Made by a program: the position numbers and the translations under genes. A DNA stretch of 64,000 nucleotides from Novosphingobium sp. Its GTDB lineage: Bacteria > Pseudomonadota > Alphaproteobacteria > Sphingomonadales > Sphingomonadaceae. The stretch spans positions 62,001 to 126,000 of the forward strand of contig JAGIAR010000008.1 of assembly GCA_017744735.1 (NCBI GenBank), in the 5' to 3' direction. This document shows, one piece after another, positions 19,529 to 28,291 of this stretch (the stretch's first letter is position 1; each line of letters begins with the position of its first letter). The notes beneath the pieces were generated by a model that was given only the letters and a program-made list of their open reading frames with translations, ran no database searches and was not told the origin of the DNA.

Positions 19529-20434
19529 TCAATCTCTCGCTGTGGGGCCGGCCGGATCGTGGAGCCCTTGCACCGCCTCCCCCGCAACCTGCGAACGGCC
19601 GATCGCGGCCGCGCGCAGCACCGGGTGATCGAGCCGCGCATATTCGCGCGGCGATATCGTCATGAAGCGGCGGAAGTCGCGCGTGAAATGGGCCTGGTCG
19701 TGATAATGCCAATCGAGCGTGTTCAGCCATTTGAGCGACGGATCGAGCATGAACTGCGCGAGGCTGCGCAGAAAGCGCTGGCGCCGCAGCAGCAGCTTGG
19801 GCGGGAAGCCGAACACCTGGTTCGCCAGCCGTTCGAGCGATCGCGCCGACAAGCCCATGCGCTCGGCCAATCCGCCGACGGTGTCGATCTCCTCGTCGAG
19901 CAGCGCCTTGTGCAACCCGAAAATGCGCGCGTCGTCCCTCGGCGGACGGGCGAGCAGCGATTTCATATGCGCATCGATGGCCGCCGCTTCGGCGGCGACG
20001 TCCCCTCCGGCACGGATGATGTCCTTGAGCGGCCGGAACGCCGCGAAGGCGGGGTCCGCGGCAACATCGGTATAGTGGTCGGCATGGACGTTTGCCGGCG
20101 CATCGACGAACCGCGCCCAGCCCGCGGGCAGCAGCCCGATTCCCCAGTAGCGGCCGGATTGCAGGCCAAAGCGCGTCGCGACGCTGGTCGGGCCGGTGGC
20201 AACGAAATCGGGCACGCGCGCGACTTCCCCGGCGCCGATCCCGGCGAAGATCGCACCCGGCGCGACCAGGCGGATGTTGGCCCATTCCGGATGGAGGTAA
20301 TCCTCGACCACTCCGTCGGCCTGCGCGGCCTCGGTGAAATAATAGGTGGTGATGTAAGGCGCGAGTTCGGCAGAGGGCAGGAAGAAGCGCAGCCGAAGCG
20401 CTCCGCTGCCTGTCTGCGCGGCCATTCCCGACAT
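19529..20434 (-). CDS. AraC-family transcriptional regulator (copy 1)
   Basis: A 301-residue regulator. The C-terminal third carries two helix-turn-helix motifs of the AraC/XylS type (TVGGLAERMGLSARSLERL, then a second helix pair with HYHDQAHFTRDFRRFMTISPREYAR). The N-terminal domain has the shared features EWANIR and GLLPAGWARF. It resembles the neighbouring gene 20544-21437 throughout, so the pair is a tandem duplication. Ligand and targets are unknown. Neither arginine nor phenylalanine metabolism is implied by the position. Its stop lies 50 bases before pheS. Confidence 0.88.
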   Translation of the reverse strand: MSGMAAQTGSGALRLRFFLPSAELAPYITTYYFTEAAQADGVVEDYLHPEWANIRLVAPGAIFAGIGAGEVARVPDFVATGPTSVATRFGLQSGRYWGIGLLPAGWARFVDAPANVHADHYTDVAADPAFAAFRPLKDIIRAGGDVAAEAAAIDAHMKSLLARPPRDDARIFGLHKALLDEEIDTVGGLAERMGLSARSLERLANQVFGFPPKLLLRRQRFLRSLAQFMLDPSLKWLNTLDWHYHDQAHFTRDFRRFMTISPREYARLDHPVLRAAAIGRSQVAGEAVQGLHDPAGPTARD

Positions 20435-20543
20435 GATCTCTTGCGTTCCCCAACGCGTCGAACAACTGTTTCGTTTGGTTACAGGCCGTTAGGCGTGAGG
20501 CAAGCGAAAAGCGCCGAAGCGATGAGCGTCATTCGAGCGTGGA

Positions 20544-21437
20544 TCAGGCGCTCTTCGCAGCCAGCCAGGGCCGCTTGGGAAGGTCGAGGGTCTGCGCCGC
20601 CGTCCCCCAGACCCGCGCGCGTTCCTTCATGAAGGCGCCGAGAATCGGATGCTCGCGCGCCGCATAGGCCCCCGGGCTCATGCCCATGAACGAGCGGAAC
20701 TCGCGGACGAACTGGGCCTGGTCGTGATAGTGCGAATCCATCGCCTCGCTCCAGTTCGCGGCATTTTCGAGCATGAACAGAGCAAGGCTGCGCATGAACC
20801 GCTGGCGCCGAAGCATCACCTTGGGGGAAAAGCCGAAATAACGCAGGCACAGGCGCTCGAGCGTGCGCCGCTCGAGCCCGGTATGCTCCGAAAAGTCAGC
20901 CACATTCGCGACCGCGGGCTCGACCAGCGCGGCATGGATCGAGAGGATGCGGTCTTCGTCCGGCACCGTGCGGTTGAGCGCGCGGAAACAGGCGATCAGC
21001 TTGGCCAGTTCGCGCTTCTCGTCCGCCTTGGTGTCGAACAGATCGGCGGCCAGGCCGGCGAAGTTGGCGAAGGCGACGTGCCGCTCTCCATCGACCACCC
21101 GATTCGCCATTTCGGTGGCTGGGCCGCGGCAGAATTTCGCCCAGCCGAGCGGAAACAGGCCGACGCCCCACATGCGGGTGCTGCCGAGCTCGAAATGGAC
21201 CGGTAGCGAGCTTGGCCCGGTGGCGGTCAGCCGCGCGCCCGCCAGCCGGTCGCTGCCGGGGATGTGGGCATCCGGGCGATCGCCCGCAAAAAAGCGCAGA
21301 TTGGCCCATTCGGGCTGGAGGAGGTCGCCAACCCGCTCGCCGCCGGGCACCGTGAAGGTCGCGCTGTAGAAGGACGAGAAGCAGCCTTCGAGGTCAGGCG
21401 GCGCCGGGAAGAAGCGCACATCGATATGGCAATCCAT
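20544..21437 (-). CDS. AraC-family transcriptional regulator (copy 2)
   Basis: A 297-residue paralogue of the adjacent regulator. Shared blocks include LQPEWANLRFF, ATGPSSL, WGVGLFPLGWAKF in the N-terminal domain and the double HTH at the C-terminus (FSEHTGLERRTLERLC and SHYHDQAQFVREFRSFMGMSPGAY). The two are clearly related but diverged, so the duplication is not recent. It starts at ATG 21437, about 70 bases beyond the terminator of rpmI-rplT. The gap of 109 bases to copy 1 could hold a separate promoter. Confidence 0.88.
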   Translation of the reverse strand: MDCHIDVRFFPAPPDLEGCFSSFYSATFTVPGGERVGDLLQPEWANLRFFAGDRPDAHIPGSDRLAGARLTATGPSSLPVHFELGSTRMWGVGLFPLGWAKFCRGPATEMANRVVDGERHVAFANFAGLAADLFDTKADEKRELAKLIACFRALNRTVPDEDRILSIHAALVEPAVANVADFSEHTGLERRTLERLCLRYFGFSPKVMLRRQRFMRSLALFMLENAANWSEAMDSHYHDQAQFVREFRSFMGMSPGAYAAREHPILGAFMKERARVWGTAAQTLDLPKRPWLAAKSA

Positions 21438-21503
21438 CCCGCCCCCCTGGCGATGTTCGCGGCCCCATCATCTCCGTTCGGCCCTGACCAAGCCCCCGGC
21501 ACG

Positions 21504-21539
21504 AAAAGGGCGCGAAACGGATGCCTCCGTCTCGCGCCC
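21504..21539 (-). terminator. terminator of rpmI-rplT
   Basis: In the minus-strand RNA, GGGCGCGAGACGGA pairs with UCCGUUUCGCGCCC (a G-U pair in the middle, 4-base loop), giving a 14-bp stem followed by four Us. It begins about 60 bases after the rplT stop and before the AraC gene. Confidence 0.87.
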
Positions 21540-21598
21540 GTTCCCTTACTTATACCTGAACTTCCCGAAATAAAGCGGGAAATTCCCCTAGTCCGAGC

Positions 21599-21958
21599 TC
21601 AGGCCGGAAGGGCCTTCTTCGCCTGGGCGATGATCGCAGCGAAGGCGCCGCCTTCGTTCATCGCGAGGTCGGCCATCACCTTGCGGTCCAGCTCGATCCC
21701 GGCGAGCTTCGCACCGTGGATGAACTGCGAATAGCTTAGGCCCTCGGCGCGAACCGCCGCGTTGATGCGCTGGATCCACAGAGCGCGGAAGGTCCGCTTC
21801 TTAACCTTGCGGTCGCGATAGGCGTACTGGCCGGCCTTTTCGACCGCCTGGCGGGCGACGCGGATGGTGTTCTTGCGGCGGCCGCGATAGCCCTTGGCCG
21901 CGTCCAGAATCCGCTTGTGCTTGGCGCGCGTGGTGACGCCGCGTTTGATGCGTGACAT
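21599..21958 (-). CDS. rplT: 50S ribosomal protein L20
   Basis: A 119-residue, highly basic ribosomal protein needed for early 50S assembly. The typical L20 opening [16 protein letters not shown] and [12 protein letters not shown], and the later [10 protein letters not shown], are all seen. Start ATG 21958; it follows rpmI after 13 bases. L20 is known to repress rpmI-rplT translation in other bacteria by binding the leader mRNA. Here a stem-loop at 22265-22288 lies in the leader region and could take part. Confidence 0.97.
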   Translation of the reverse strand: MSRIKRGVTTRAKHKRILDAAKGYRGRRKNTIRVARQAVEKAGQYAYRDRKVKKRTFRALWIQRINAAVRAEGLSYSQFIHGAKLAGIELDRKVMADLAMNEGGAFAAIIAQAKKALPA

Positions 21959-21971
21959 TGGCTCGTGCTCC

Positions 21972-22175
21972 TCAGGTCAGCCCGTAGGGCGCCCACTTCT
22001 TGATCACCTTCGCATCGGCGTCGGAAATCACGTCGGTCCCGCGGTTCTGGCGGATGTACTTGCCGTTATGGCTGATCAGGCGGTGGCGCTTGCCGGCAAC
22101 GCCGTGCTTCACCTTGCCGGTGGCGGTGAGCTTGAAGCGCTTTTTCACGCCGCTCTTGGTCTTCAGCTTGGGCAT
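21972..22175 (-). CDS. rpmI: 50S ribosomal protein L35
   Basis: A 67-residue basic ribosomal protein with the family start [14 protein letters not shown] and the conserved [14 protein letters not shown] at 22175 is preceded by an AGGAGA ribosome site. First gene of rpmI-rplT; infC, often upstream in other bacteria, is not here. The upstream region to 22350 is shared divergently with the AsmA gene. Confidence 0.97.
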   Translation of the reverse strand: MPKLKTKSGVKKRFKLTATGKVKHGVAGKRHRLISHNGKYIRQNRGTDVISDADAKVIKKWAPYGLT

Positions 22176-22264
22176 TTTCGTCTCCTGAATAGAGACACGC
22201 TAGACCAGCCCTGGCAGCCCTTTTGGCCAGGCCAGCCGTGAATCACGTGTCAGTGAAGGGGGCG

Positions 22265-22288
22265 CCCATAGTCAGATTCGCCTATGGG
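22265..22288 (-). promoter_or_regulatory. stem-loop in the rpmI upstream region
   Basis: CCCATAG and CTATGGG pair around a 10-base loop about 90 bases upstream of the rpmI start. It may be part of an autoregulatory leader for L20, or just a structure in the divergent intergenic region. A second weak hairpin (CCTGGC/GCCAGG) lies closer to rpmI. Confidence 0.3.
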
Positions 22289-22316
22289 GGCAAGGCGTTT
22301 GCACGGAGCCCCGCCC

Positions 22317-22342
22317 GGAACCCCGCGACGCGTAAGGACGTT
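22317..22342 (+). promoter_or_regulatory. candidate stress-sigma (EcfG-type) promoter of AsmA
   Basis: GGAAC, 17 bases, CGTT is an exact match to the alphaproteobacterial general-stress-response consensus. The -10 element ends only 8 bases before the AsmA ATG, so a transcript from it would have almost no leader. That makes the call less sure; GC-rich chance matches are possible. Confidence 0.4.
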
Positions 22343-22350
22343 GCCGCCCC

Positions 22351-24489
22351 ATGACCAGTCTCGTCGCGATCCGCCAGCGCACCGACGTCATCGCTCACGC
22401 GGTCTGGAATCCGGCGTGGCTCCGGCGGCGGCCCAAACCCCTCAGGATTGCGATCCGGGCGGTCTCGATCGCCCTTCTGATCCTGTTTGTGCTGTGGCTG
22501 GTGCTGTTCGTCACCAAGGGCCGCTTCCTGAAGCACCCGTTCGAAAGCATCGCCGGCTCGATACTGCATCGCGAGGTGCGGATCGACGGCGACTTCAATC
22601 TCTATTTCGCGCCGATCGATATCCGCTTCAAGGCCGAGAAGATGCGGATCTCGAACCCGGACTGGGCGCGCGGGAAGGATCTGTTCACCGCCGACCTGAT
22701 CGATACGCGCATCCGCACGTTTCCTTTGATCCTCGGCCGGCAGAAGATCCGCTGGCTGACCCTCCGCAATTCGACCCTCGCGCTCGAATGGGATGCGAAG
22801 GGCGAGCACAACAGCTGGACTTTCAGCGAGGAGAAGGGGAAGCCGTTCCACCTGCCGCTGATCGAGCGCGGCAGCGTGATCGACACCACGCTGGCCTATC
22901 GCGATCCCCGCCTGCAGCTTTTCGCCGACATCGCGGTTCAGACGGTCAAGGCCAGGGAAAGCCGCTTCGACAGCGACATCCGCTTCACCGGCACGGGCAC
23001 CATGCGCGCGCGGCCATTCACGCTTTCGGGCAGCCTGCTCAGTCCGAACGAGACCGTCGCCGGCGGGCGCAACCGGCTGGCGCTGCATGCCCAGGCGGCA
23101 CGGACCACGCTCGACGTGGCGGGGACGCTGCCCGGGGCGACCCAGATCGAAGGGGCGGATCTCCGCTTCGGCGTGCGCGGCTTCAATATCGCCGATCTGG
23201 GCGATTTCCTCGGCATCGCCGTGCCGGCCACGCGATCCTACCACCTCGATTCCGCGCTGACCTACGTTGGCGGCACCTGGAAGTTCACTGCGCTCAAGGG
23301 CGTGTTCGGCGACAGCGACCTTGCCGGTTCGCTGCAGATCGCCATCCCGAACGACCGCCTCAAGCTCACCGCCGACCTGCGGACCGAGATGCTCGACATC
23401 CTCGATGCGGGGCCCTTCATCGGCTACGATCCCGAACGGCTCGACGCGATGGGCGCGAAGGGCGCGATCCGGCAGGTCGGAGGCCGCCCACGGGTTCTGC
23501 CCGATGCGACGTTGCGGATCGACGCGATCGGCCGCTTCGACGCCGATGTGCACTATCGCGTGAAGAAGGTGCGCGCCGAAAGCTTCCCGCTGAGCGACAT
23601 CGATTTGACGCTCGGCCTCGACCGCTCCCTGCTGACGCTGAAGCCTTTCAAGGCCAATCTGGCGGGCGGAATACTCACCGCCGACATCGCGCTCAACGCG
23701 CGCGAACCGGCGGTGCTGACCAGCTACGACATCCGTCTCTCGCCGACGCCGATGGGCCGGTTGCTGGCCCGCTTCGGGGTGGACGAATCGGGCACCAGCG
23801 GCACGCTGTCCGCGCGCGTCCAGCTCCAGGGCATGGGAGACAGCCTGCGCCAGAGCCTCGGCACCTCGAACGGCCGGATCGTGGTGATCCTGCCGCAAGG
23901 GACCTTCTGGACCCGCAACATCCAGCTCGCCGAGCTCGACTTCGGCACCTTCATCCAGAAGATGTTCGAAAAGAAGCTCAAGGACCCGGTGCAGATCAAT
24001 TGCGGACTGATCGGCTTTACCGTGCGCAACGGCATCGCCGCCGCCGATCCGATCCTGATCGATACGAGCAAGAACGTGATTCTCGGCTACGGCGGGTTCA
24101 GCTTCAAGAGCGAGGCGCTCGACATGTCGGTGCGCGCCGACGCCAAGACCTTCAGCCTGTTCTCGGGGCAATCGCCGATCGGCGTCGACGGCTATTTCGC
24201 CGCGCCCAGGATCGACCCGATCAGCGGCGAACTGGTGACCCGGGCCGGCGCCGGGCTCGGACTCGGGATTTTCGCATCGCCGCTGGCCGGTCTGCTTGCC
24301 TTCATCGATCCGGGCGACGCAAAGGCCGCGGCCTGCGGTCCGGTGCTTGCCGGCGCCCGCGCGGCCGCGCAGAAGACCGACAAGGGCAAGCCGCGCACGG
24401 ATGTCGGTGCGGGCACCACGGCAAAGAGCAAGGATGGCCGGCAGCCGCTCGACAGGGCGGAGGAGCAGCGCAAGAAGTTCAAGGGCTAA
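22351..24489 (+). CDS. AsmA family protein
   Basis: A 712-residue envelope protein with one N-terminal membrane helix (about residues 33-55, IAIRAVSIALLILFVLWLVL) and a very long periplasmic body. The AsmA N-terminal pattern follows the helix (EVRIDGDFNLYFAPIDIRF, NSTLALEWDA), and the C-terminal part ends in the AsmA-C domain. AsmA-like proteins are now viewed as bridge-type carriers of phospholipid between membranes. The ATG at 22351 is used; a basic pre-helix segment of about 30 residues fits the positive-inside rule. The stop overlaps the convergent gene at 24486 by 4 bases. Confidence 0.9.
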   Translation: MTSLVAIRQRTDVIAHAVWNPAWLRRRPKPLRIAIRAVSIALLILFVLWLVLFVTKGRFLKHPFESIAGSILHREVRIDGDFNLYFAPIDIRFKAEKMRISNPDWARGKDLFTADLIDTRIRTFPLILGRQKIRWLTLRNSTLALEWDAKGEHNSWTFSEEKGKPFHLPLIERGSVIDTTLAYRDPRLQLFADIAVQTVKARESRFDSDIRFTGTGTMRARPFTLSGSLLSPNETVAGGRNRLALHAQAARTTLDVAGTLPGATQIEGADLRFGVRGFNIADLGDFLGIAVPATRSYHLDSALTYVGGTWKFTALKGVFGDSDLAGSLQIAIPNDRLKLTADLRTEMLDILDAGPFIGYDPERLDAMGAKGAIRQVGGRPRVLPDATLRIDAIGRFDADVHYRVKKVRAESFPLSDIDLTLGLDRSLLTLKPFKANLAGGILTADIALNAREPAVLTSYDIRLSPTPMGRLLARFGVDESGTSGTLSARVQLQGMGDSLRQSLGTSNGRIVVILPQGTFWTRNIQLAELDFGTFIQKMFEKKLKDPVQINCGLIGFTVRNGIAAADPILIDTSKNVILGYGGFSFKSEALDMSVRADAKTFSLFSGQSPIGVDGYFAAPRIDPISGELVTRAGAGLGLGIFASPLAGLLAFIDPGDAKAAACGPVLAGARAAAQKTDKGKPRTDVGAGTTAKSKDGRQPLDRAEEQRKKFKG

Positions 24490-24917
24490 CCGAAAGGCCG
24501 TTCGCCGGTTTCCGCCAGCCAGCGGGCGAAATCTCCATGCGGGATCGGCACCAAATCGGCCGTTGCGCGGCGGTTGTAGAGATAGGCGTCGGCGATGATC
24601 GAGCCCCCGCTGTCGAGCAACACCGTCATCGGCCGACGGACGTATTCGCCACCCGCGGTAGCTGCGCCCTCGTAGCGATCGAGCGCGGCGAGGCTGCGGA
24701 TAGTGAACGCCTCCCCACCACGGCAGACCGTCCCGCGGACCGTTCCGATCCCTCCGCGAAGGAGCAGGGGATAGGCGCCCCGCAGGTCACGCTTGGCGAA
24801 CATCCGGCCGCGTACGCTGGCCGGCCCGACGATCTCCAGCCCCTCGATAAGGCGCACCGCCGCCTTGCGCGCCACATCGTGCCGCAGGGTGCCGTAGAAG
24901 AAGAAATGGCGCGCCAT
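24486..24917 (-). CDS. gamma-glutamylcyclotransferase-family (AIG2-like) protein
   Basis: A 143-residue protein with the GGCT-fold signature FFYGTLR at residues 6-12 and a later AYLYN strand. Family members cleave gamma-glutamyl amines or gamma-glutamyl dipeptides, but many are uncharacterised. The conserved acidic residue is probably the glutamate of the Y-E-G-A region. It starts 9 bases after the hisN-like gene ends, so the two are likely one transcript. Its end overlaps the AsmA stop by 4 bases (CTAA), a convergent arrangement. Confidence 0.82.
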   Translation of the reverse strand: MARHFFFYGTLRHDVARKAAVRLIEGLEIVGPASVRGRMFAKRDLRGAYPLLLRGGIGTVRGTVCRGGEAFTIRSLAALDRYEGAATAGGEYVRRPMTVLLDSGGSIIADAYLYNRRATADLVPIPHGDFARWLAETGERPFG

Positions 24918-24926
24918 GGGGCCGAT

Positions 24927-25712
24927 CTAATGATGGCAGGCGAGCGCTTCCACCACATCCTCGAGCCGGGCCGGATCGCCGATCGCAAGCACGTGCCCAT
25001 CCGACGCAGCGTGCAGCGGTTCGCCGTTCCAGTCCGCCATGGTCCCGCCGGCGCCCTCAACCACCGGCACCAGCGCCGCGAAATCGTGGAGCTTGAGCCC
25101 GGCCTCGCACACCACGTCGATCTGGCCCAGCGCAAGTCCGCCGTAATTGTAGCAGTCGCCGCCCATGATCATGCATTTGTGGTTGGTCTGCGCGGCCAGC
25201 GCCATGAAATGCCCGCCGTCGTGATCGTCGAAATAATGCGGACCGGTGGTCGCCAGCGTGGCCGACGACAGCTCGCGGCACGCCCGCGTGCGGATTTCCC
25301 TGCCGTTGAACAGCGTCGGCCGGCCGGTGACGCCAAGCCAGCGCTCTTCGAGAATCGGCTGGTCGATGATCCCGAGCACCGGGAAGCCTTCGACCAGCAG
25401 CGCGATCAGCGTGCCGAAGATCGGCCGGCCCGCCAGAAAGGCGACCGTGCCGTCGATCGGATCGAGCACCCATTGGCGGCCCGACTTGCCCTCGCTGATC
25501 CCGAACTCCTCGCCGATCACCCCGTCCCGTGGCACCTCGGCAGTCAGGAGCTTGCGCATCGCCTGCTCGGCTTCGCGGTCGGCGACGGTGACCGGAGAGG
25601 CATCGGCCTTGCGCTCGGCGTCGGTGACGGTGCGGAAATGCGGCAAGATCGCGGCGCGGGCAGCGTCCGCGAGGCGGTGGGCGAGGGCGATGTCGCTGTC
25701 GGAGATACTCAC
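24927..25712 (-). CDS. hisN: histidinol-phosphatase, inositol monophosphatase family
   Basis: A 261-residue Mg-dependent phosphatase of the IMPase fold. Metal-binding motifs: GEEFG near the N-terminal third, W-V-L-D-P-I-D-G-T with the Asp pair, and a C-terminal LHDFAALVPVVEGAGG. This subgroup is usually annotated as histidinol-phosphate phosphatase (last-but-one steps of histidine synthesis), but inositol-1-phosphatase is hard to exclude. Start chosen at GTG 25710-25712 (VSISDSDIALAHR); longer in-frame readings begin at weak codons and lack family similarity. The ribosome site is weak, so the start is uncertain. Confidence 0.8.
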   Translation of the reverse strand: MSISDSDIALAHRLADAARAAILPHFRTVTDAERKADASPVTVADREAEQAMRKLLTAEVPRDGVIGEEFGISEGKSGRQWVLDPIDGTVAFLAGRPIFGTLIALLVEGFPVLGIIDQPILEERWLGVTGRPTLFNGREIRTRACRELSSATLATTGPHYFDDHDGGHFMALAAQTNHKCMIMGGDCYNYGGLALGQIDVVCEAGLKLHDFAALVPVVEGAGGTMADWNGEPLHAASDGHVLAIGDPARLEDVVEALACHH

Positions 25713-25828
25713 CGGGGCGGCTTCGACCAAGCGGAGCCATGCGTCAAGCGCCAGCCCGTTCAGGCGCGGTTCGACCGGCAAGCCGCATGGGGAGGATCCG
25801 ACAATCGATCGGATCGGAGGACCGGATA

Positions 25829-26029
25829 ATGGCAAGAACAACCTTGGTCGCTGGCGTGCTGTGCGGCCTGCTCATCGCAACTTCGGCAAGCGCCGGGGCG
25901 CCGCTCAAGGGCGTGGGTCACAAGCAGAATGCCGCGAAGTGCGCGGCGACGAAGCCCGGCCACGCTGCGTCCTGCCCGAAGGCCGTGTCGTCGCCGAAGC
26001 CGGCGGCAAGGCCATCCCCGACCGGGTAA
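25829..26029 (+). CDS. small secreted protein of unknown function
   Basis: A 66-residue protein starting at ATG 25829 with a strong GGAGGA ribosome site 7 bases before it. Residues 1-23 form a signal peptide (LVAGVLCGLLIATSASA). The mature part is basic, rich in lysine, alanine and proline, with two cysteines (KCAAT, SCPK) that could form a disulfide. No domain recognised. It ends one base before the convergent prs stop. Its promoter must lie in or near the 5' end of the divergent hisN-like gene. The clean signal peptide and ribosome site argue that it is real. Confidence 0.65.
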   Translation: MARTTLVAGVLCGLLIATSASAGAPLKGVGHKQNAAKCAATKPGHAASCPKAVSSPKPAARPSPTG

Positions 26030-26030
26030 C

Positions 26031-26966
26031 TCAGTCGAACAGGCTCGAAACCGAGCTTTCGTCGGAAATGCGCCGCACTGCCTCGCCGATCAGCGGCGCG
26101 ATCGTGAGTGTGCGAATGCGGGTCGAATCCTGCGCGGCGTCGGTGGCCAGGATCGTGTCGGTGATCACCAGTTCGGTAAGCGCGGAGGAATTGACCCGCG
26201 CCACCGCGCCGCCCGACAACACGCCGTGCGTGATGTAGGCGGCCACACTCTTCGCGCCCTGATCGAGCAGCGCCTGCGCCGCGTTGCACAGCGTCCCGCC
26301 CGAATCGACGATATCGTCGATCAGGATACAGGCCCGGTCCTTCACGTCGCCGATGATGTTCATCACCTCGCTCTCGCCGGCACGCTCGCGCCGCTTGTCG
26401 ACGATCGCGAGCGGGGCGTTGGCGAGCCGCTTAGCGAGTGCGCGCGCACGCACCACGCCGCCGACGTCGGGCGAAACCACCGTCAGGTCCGCCTCGTTGT
26501 ACCGCGCCTGGATATCGGCCGCCATCACCGGCGCGGCGAAGAGGTTGTCGGTCGGGATATCGAAGAAGCCCTGGATCTGCCCGGCATGAAGATCGACCGA
26601 CAACACGCGGTTGGCGCCGGCCTGAGTGATCAGGTTGGCCACCAGCTTGGCCGAGATCGGCGTGCGCGAGCCGGACTTCCGATCCTGTCGCGCATAGCCC
26701 ATGTAAGGCACCACCGCGGTGATCCGCTTGGCCGAGGCGCGTCGCAGCGCATCGATGCAAATCAGCAGCTCCATCAGATTGTCGTTCGCCGGATAGGACG
26801 TCGACTGGAGCAGGAACATGTCCTCGCCGCGGACATTCTCGTGGATCTCGACGAAGATCTCTTCATCCGCGAAGCGGCGCACAGAAGCGTCGGTCAGCGG
26901 CAGTTCGAGATAGGCCGCGATCGACCGGGCAAGCGGCAGGTTGGAATTGCCGGCCATGATTTTCAT
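26031..26966 (-). CDS. prs: ribose-phosphate pyrophosphokinase
   Basis: Makes PRPP from ribose-5-phosphate and ATP for nucleotide, histidine and NAD synthesis. 311 residues with the ATP-binding flexible-loop region [12 protein letters not shown] and the PRPP-binding [13 protein letters not shown], the hallmark phosphoribosyltransferase site. The catalytic Lys/Arg loop ([10 protein letters not shown]) is present. ATG at 26966. The 117-base gap to glpX contains a hairpin. No tightly linked partner is visible, though hisN-like and purE-purK elsewhere in the window use PRPP-derived pathways. Confidence 0.96.
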   Translation of the reverse strand: MKIMAGNSNLPLARSIAAYLELPLTDASVRRFADEEIFVEIHENVRGEDMFLLQSTSYPANDNLMELLICIDALRRASAKRITAVVPYMGYARQDRKSGSRTPISAKLVANLITQAGANRVLSVDLHAGQIQGFFDIPTDNLFAAPVMAADIQARYNEADLTVVSPDVGGVVRARALAKRLANAPLAIVDKRRERAGESEVMNIIGDVKDRACILIDDIVDSGGTLCNAAQALLDQGAKSVAAYITHGVLSGGAVARVNSSALTELVITDTILATDAAQDSTRIRTLTIAPLIGEAVRRISDESSVSSLFD

Positions 26967-27036
26967 GCGATAGGCCCCGTCGCCGCTCTTCAGGAATCAC
27001 TCGCGCCGGCTCTAGCCGAGCGTCATACGATTGCAA

Positions 27037-27074
27037 CCTGCCGCAGCGGCTGTTCTTGTTGAAAGCGCGGCAGG
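27037..27074 (-). terminator. possible terminator stem-loop after glpX
   Basis: CCTGCCGC and GCGGCAGG pair across a 22-base loop, beginning 10 bases after the glpX stop. The T-run following it on the minus strand is poor, so it may only stabilise the mRNA end. Confidence 0.35.
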
Positions 27075-27083
27075 ATACCCTCG

Positions 27084-28067
27084 TCAGCCGCCCCGATGCT
27101 CGCCGCGGACCCAGCGCACCGTGCCCGAGCTGGCGCGCATCACCACGCTTTCGGTTGTCATCCTGCCGCCCTTGAGTCGCTTTACCCCGTTGAGCAGCGA
27201 GCCGTCGGTCACCCCGGTAGCCGCGAAGATGCAATCGCCCTTCGCGAGATCGCCGAGCTTGTAGATCCGGTCGAAGTCCTCGATGCCCCATTTGCGTGCG
27301 CGCGAGCGCTCGTCCTCGTTGCGGAACAGCAGGCGGCCGTTGAACTGCCCCCCGACACAGCGCAGGGCCGCCGCCGCCAGCACGCCCTCGGGCGCGCCGC
27401 CAGAGCCCATGTACATATCGATCGTGGTGTCCGGGTCGGTGACCGCGATCACCCCCGCCACGTCGCCGTCGGGGATCAGCTGGATGCCGCAGCCGAGTTC
27501 GCGCAACTCCGCGATCAGATCAGCATGGCGCGGCCGGTCGAGCACGCAGACGATCAGCTCGTTCGGCTCGACGCCCTTGGCCGCGGCCAGCGCCCGGACG
27601 TTCTCGGTGGGTGTCTTGTCGAGGCTGACGACGTCTTCCGGATAGCCGGGGCCGATCGCGAGCTTTTCCATGTAGACGTCGGGCGCGTTGAGCAGGCAGC
27701 CCTGCTCCGCTGCGGCAAGCACCGCCAGCGCGTTCGGCCCGGCCTTGGCGGTGATGGTGGTGCCTTCGAGCGGATCGAGCGCGATGTCGATCTTGGGCCC
27801 CCTGCCCGGCGCGCCGCCGACCTTCTCGCCGATATAGAGCATCGGTGCCTCGTCCCGCTCGCCTTCGCCGATCACCACCGTGCCGTCGATCTCGAGCTCG
27901 TCGAAAGCCTTGCGCATTGCCTCGACCGCGGCGGCGTCAGCCGCCTTCTCGTCGCCGCGGCCGACCAGCTGCGAGGCTGCAATGGCCGCAGCTTCGGTGA
28001 CGCGCACCATCTCCATCACGAGCACGCGGTCGAGAACGTGACTGGCTGCGGGGGTCGCCTTGGGCAT
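27084..28067 (-). CDS. glpX: class II fructose-1,6-bisphosphatase
   Basis: Gluconeogenic phosphatase of the GlpX type, 327 residues. Characteristic blocks: E-M-V-R-V-T-E-A-A-A near the start, IGEGERDEAPML with metal-binding acids, and DPLEGTT, the Li-sensitive phosphatase motif. The C-terminal GRLLFRNEDERSRA is also typical. ATG start at 28067. Some GlpX proteins also dephosphorylate sedoheptulose-1,7-bisphosphate; that is not decidable here. The next gene on the same strand upstream is hom, about 780 bases away, so glpX probably has its own promoter, with the small plus-strand gene 28292-28816 lying between. Confidence 0.95.
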   Translation of the reverse strand: MPKATPAASHVLDRVLVMEMVRVTEAAAIAASQLVGRGDEKAADAAAVEAMRKAFDELEIDGTVVIGEGERDEAPMLYIGEKVGGAPGRGPKIDIALDPLEGTTITAKAGPNALAVLAAAEQGCLLNAPDVYMEKLAIGPGYPEDVVSLDKTPTENVRALAAAKGVEPNELIVCVLDRPRHADLIAELRELGCGIQLIPDGDVAGVIAVTDPDTTIDMYMGSGGAPEGVLAAAALRCVGGQFNGRLLFRNEDERSRARKWGIEDFDRIYKLGDLAKGDCIFAATGVTDGSLLNGVKRLKGGRMTTESVVMRASSGTVRWVRGEHRGG

Positions 28068-28291
28068 CTCGGTTCCTCACCAAAAATCGCGGGTGCCCGG
28101 ATAGAAGAGGCGCCCGTCGCTGTCGAGCGCTGCGCTTTCGCCCGGCTGCATGTATCCACGATGACGGACGCGGAGACGGCCGCGAAACCGGGCCGAGGCG
28201 ACAAAGACGTTGCCCCGATGCCATTCATCGGCGATCAAGCCGGGGCATCCGATGGGGGGATCGGGCGCGCAGCCCGTGCGTTGGGGGATGG

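Noticed and set aside
22402-22450. Possible tRNA or ncRNA in the rpmI-AsmA divergent region
   Set aside because: Only short hairpins; no cloverleaf, and bases after 22351 are coding for AsmA.
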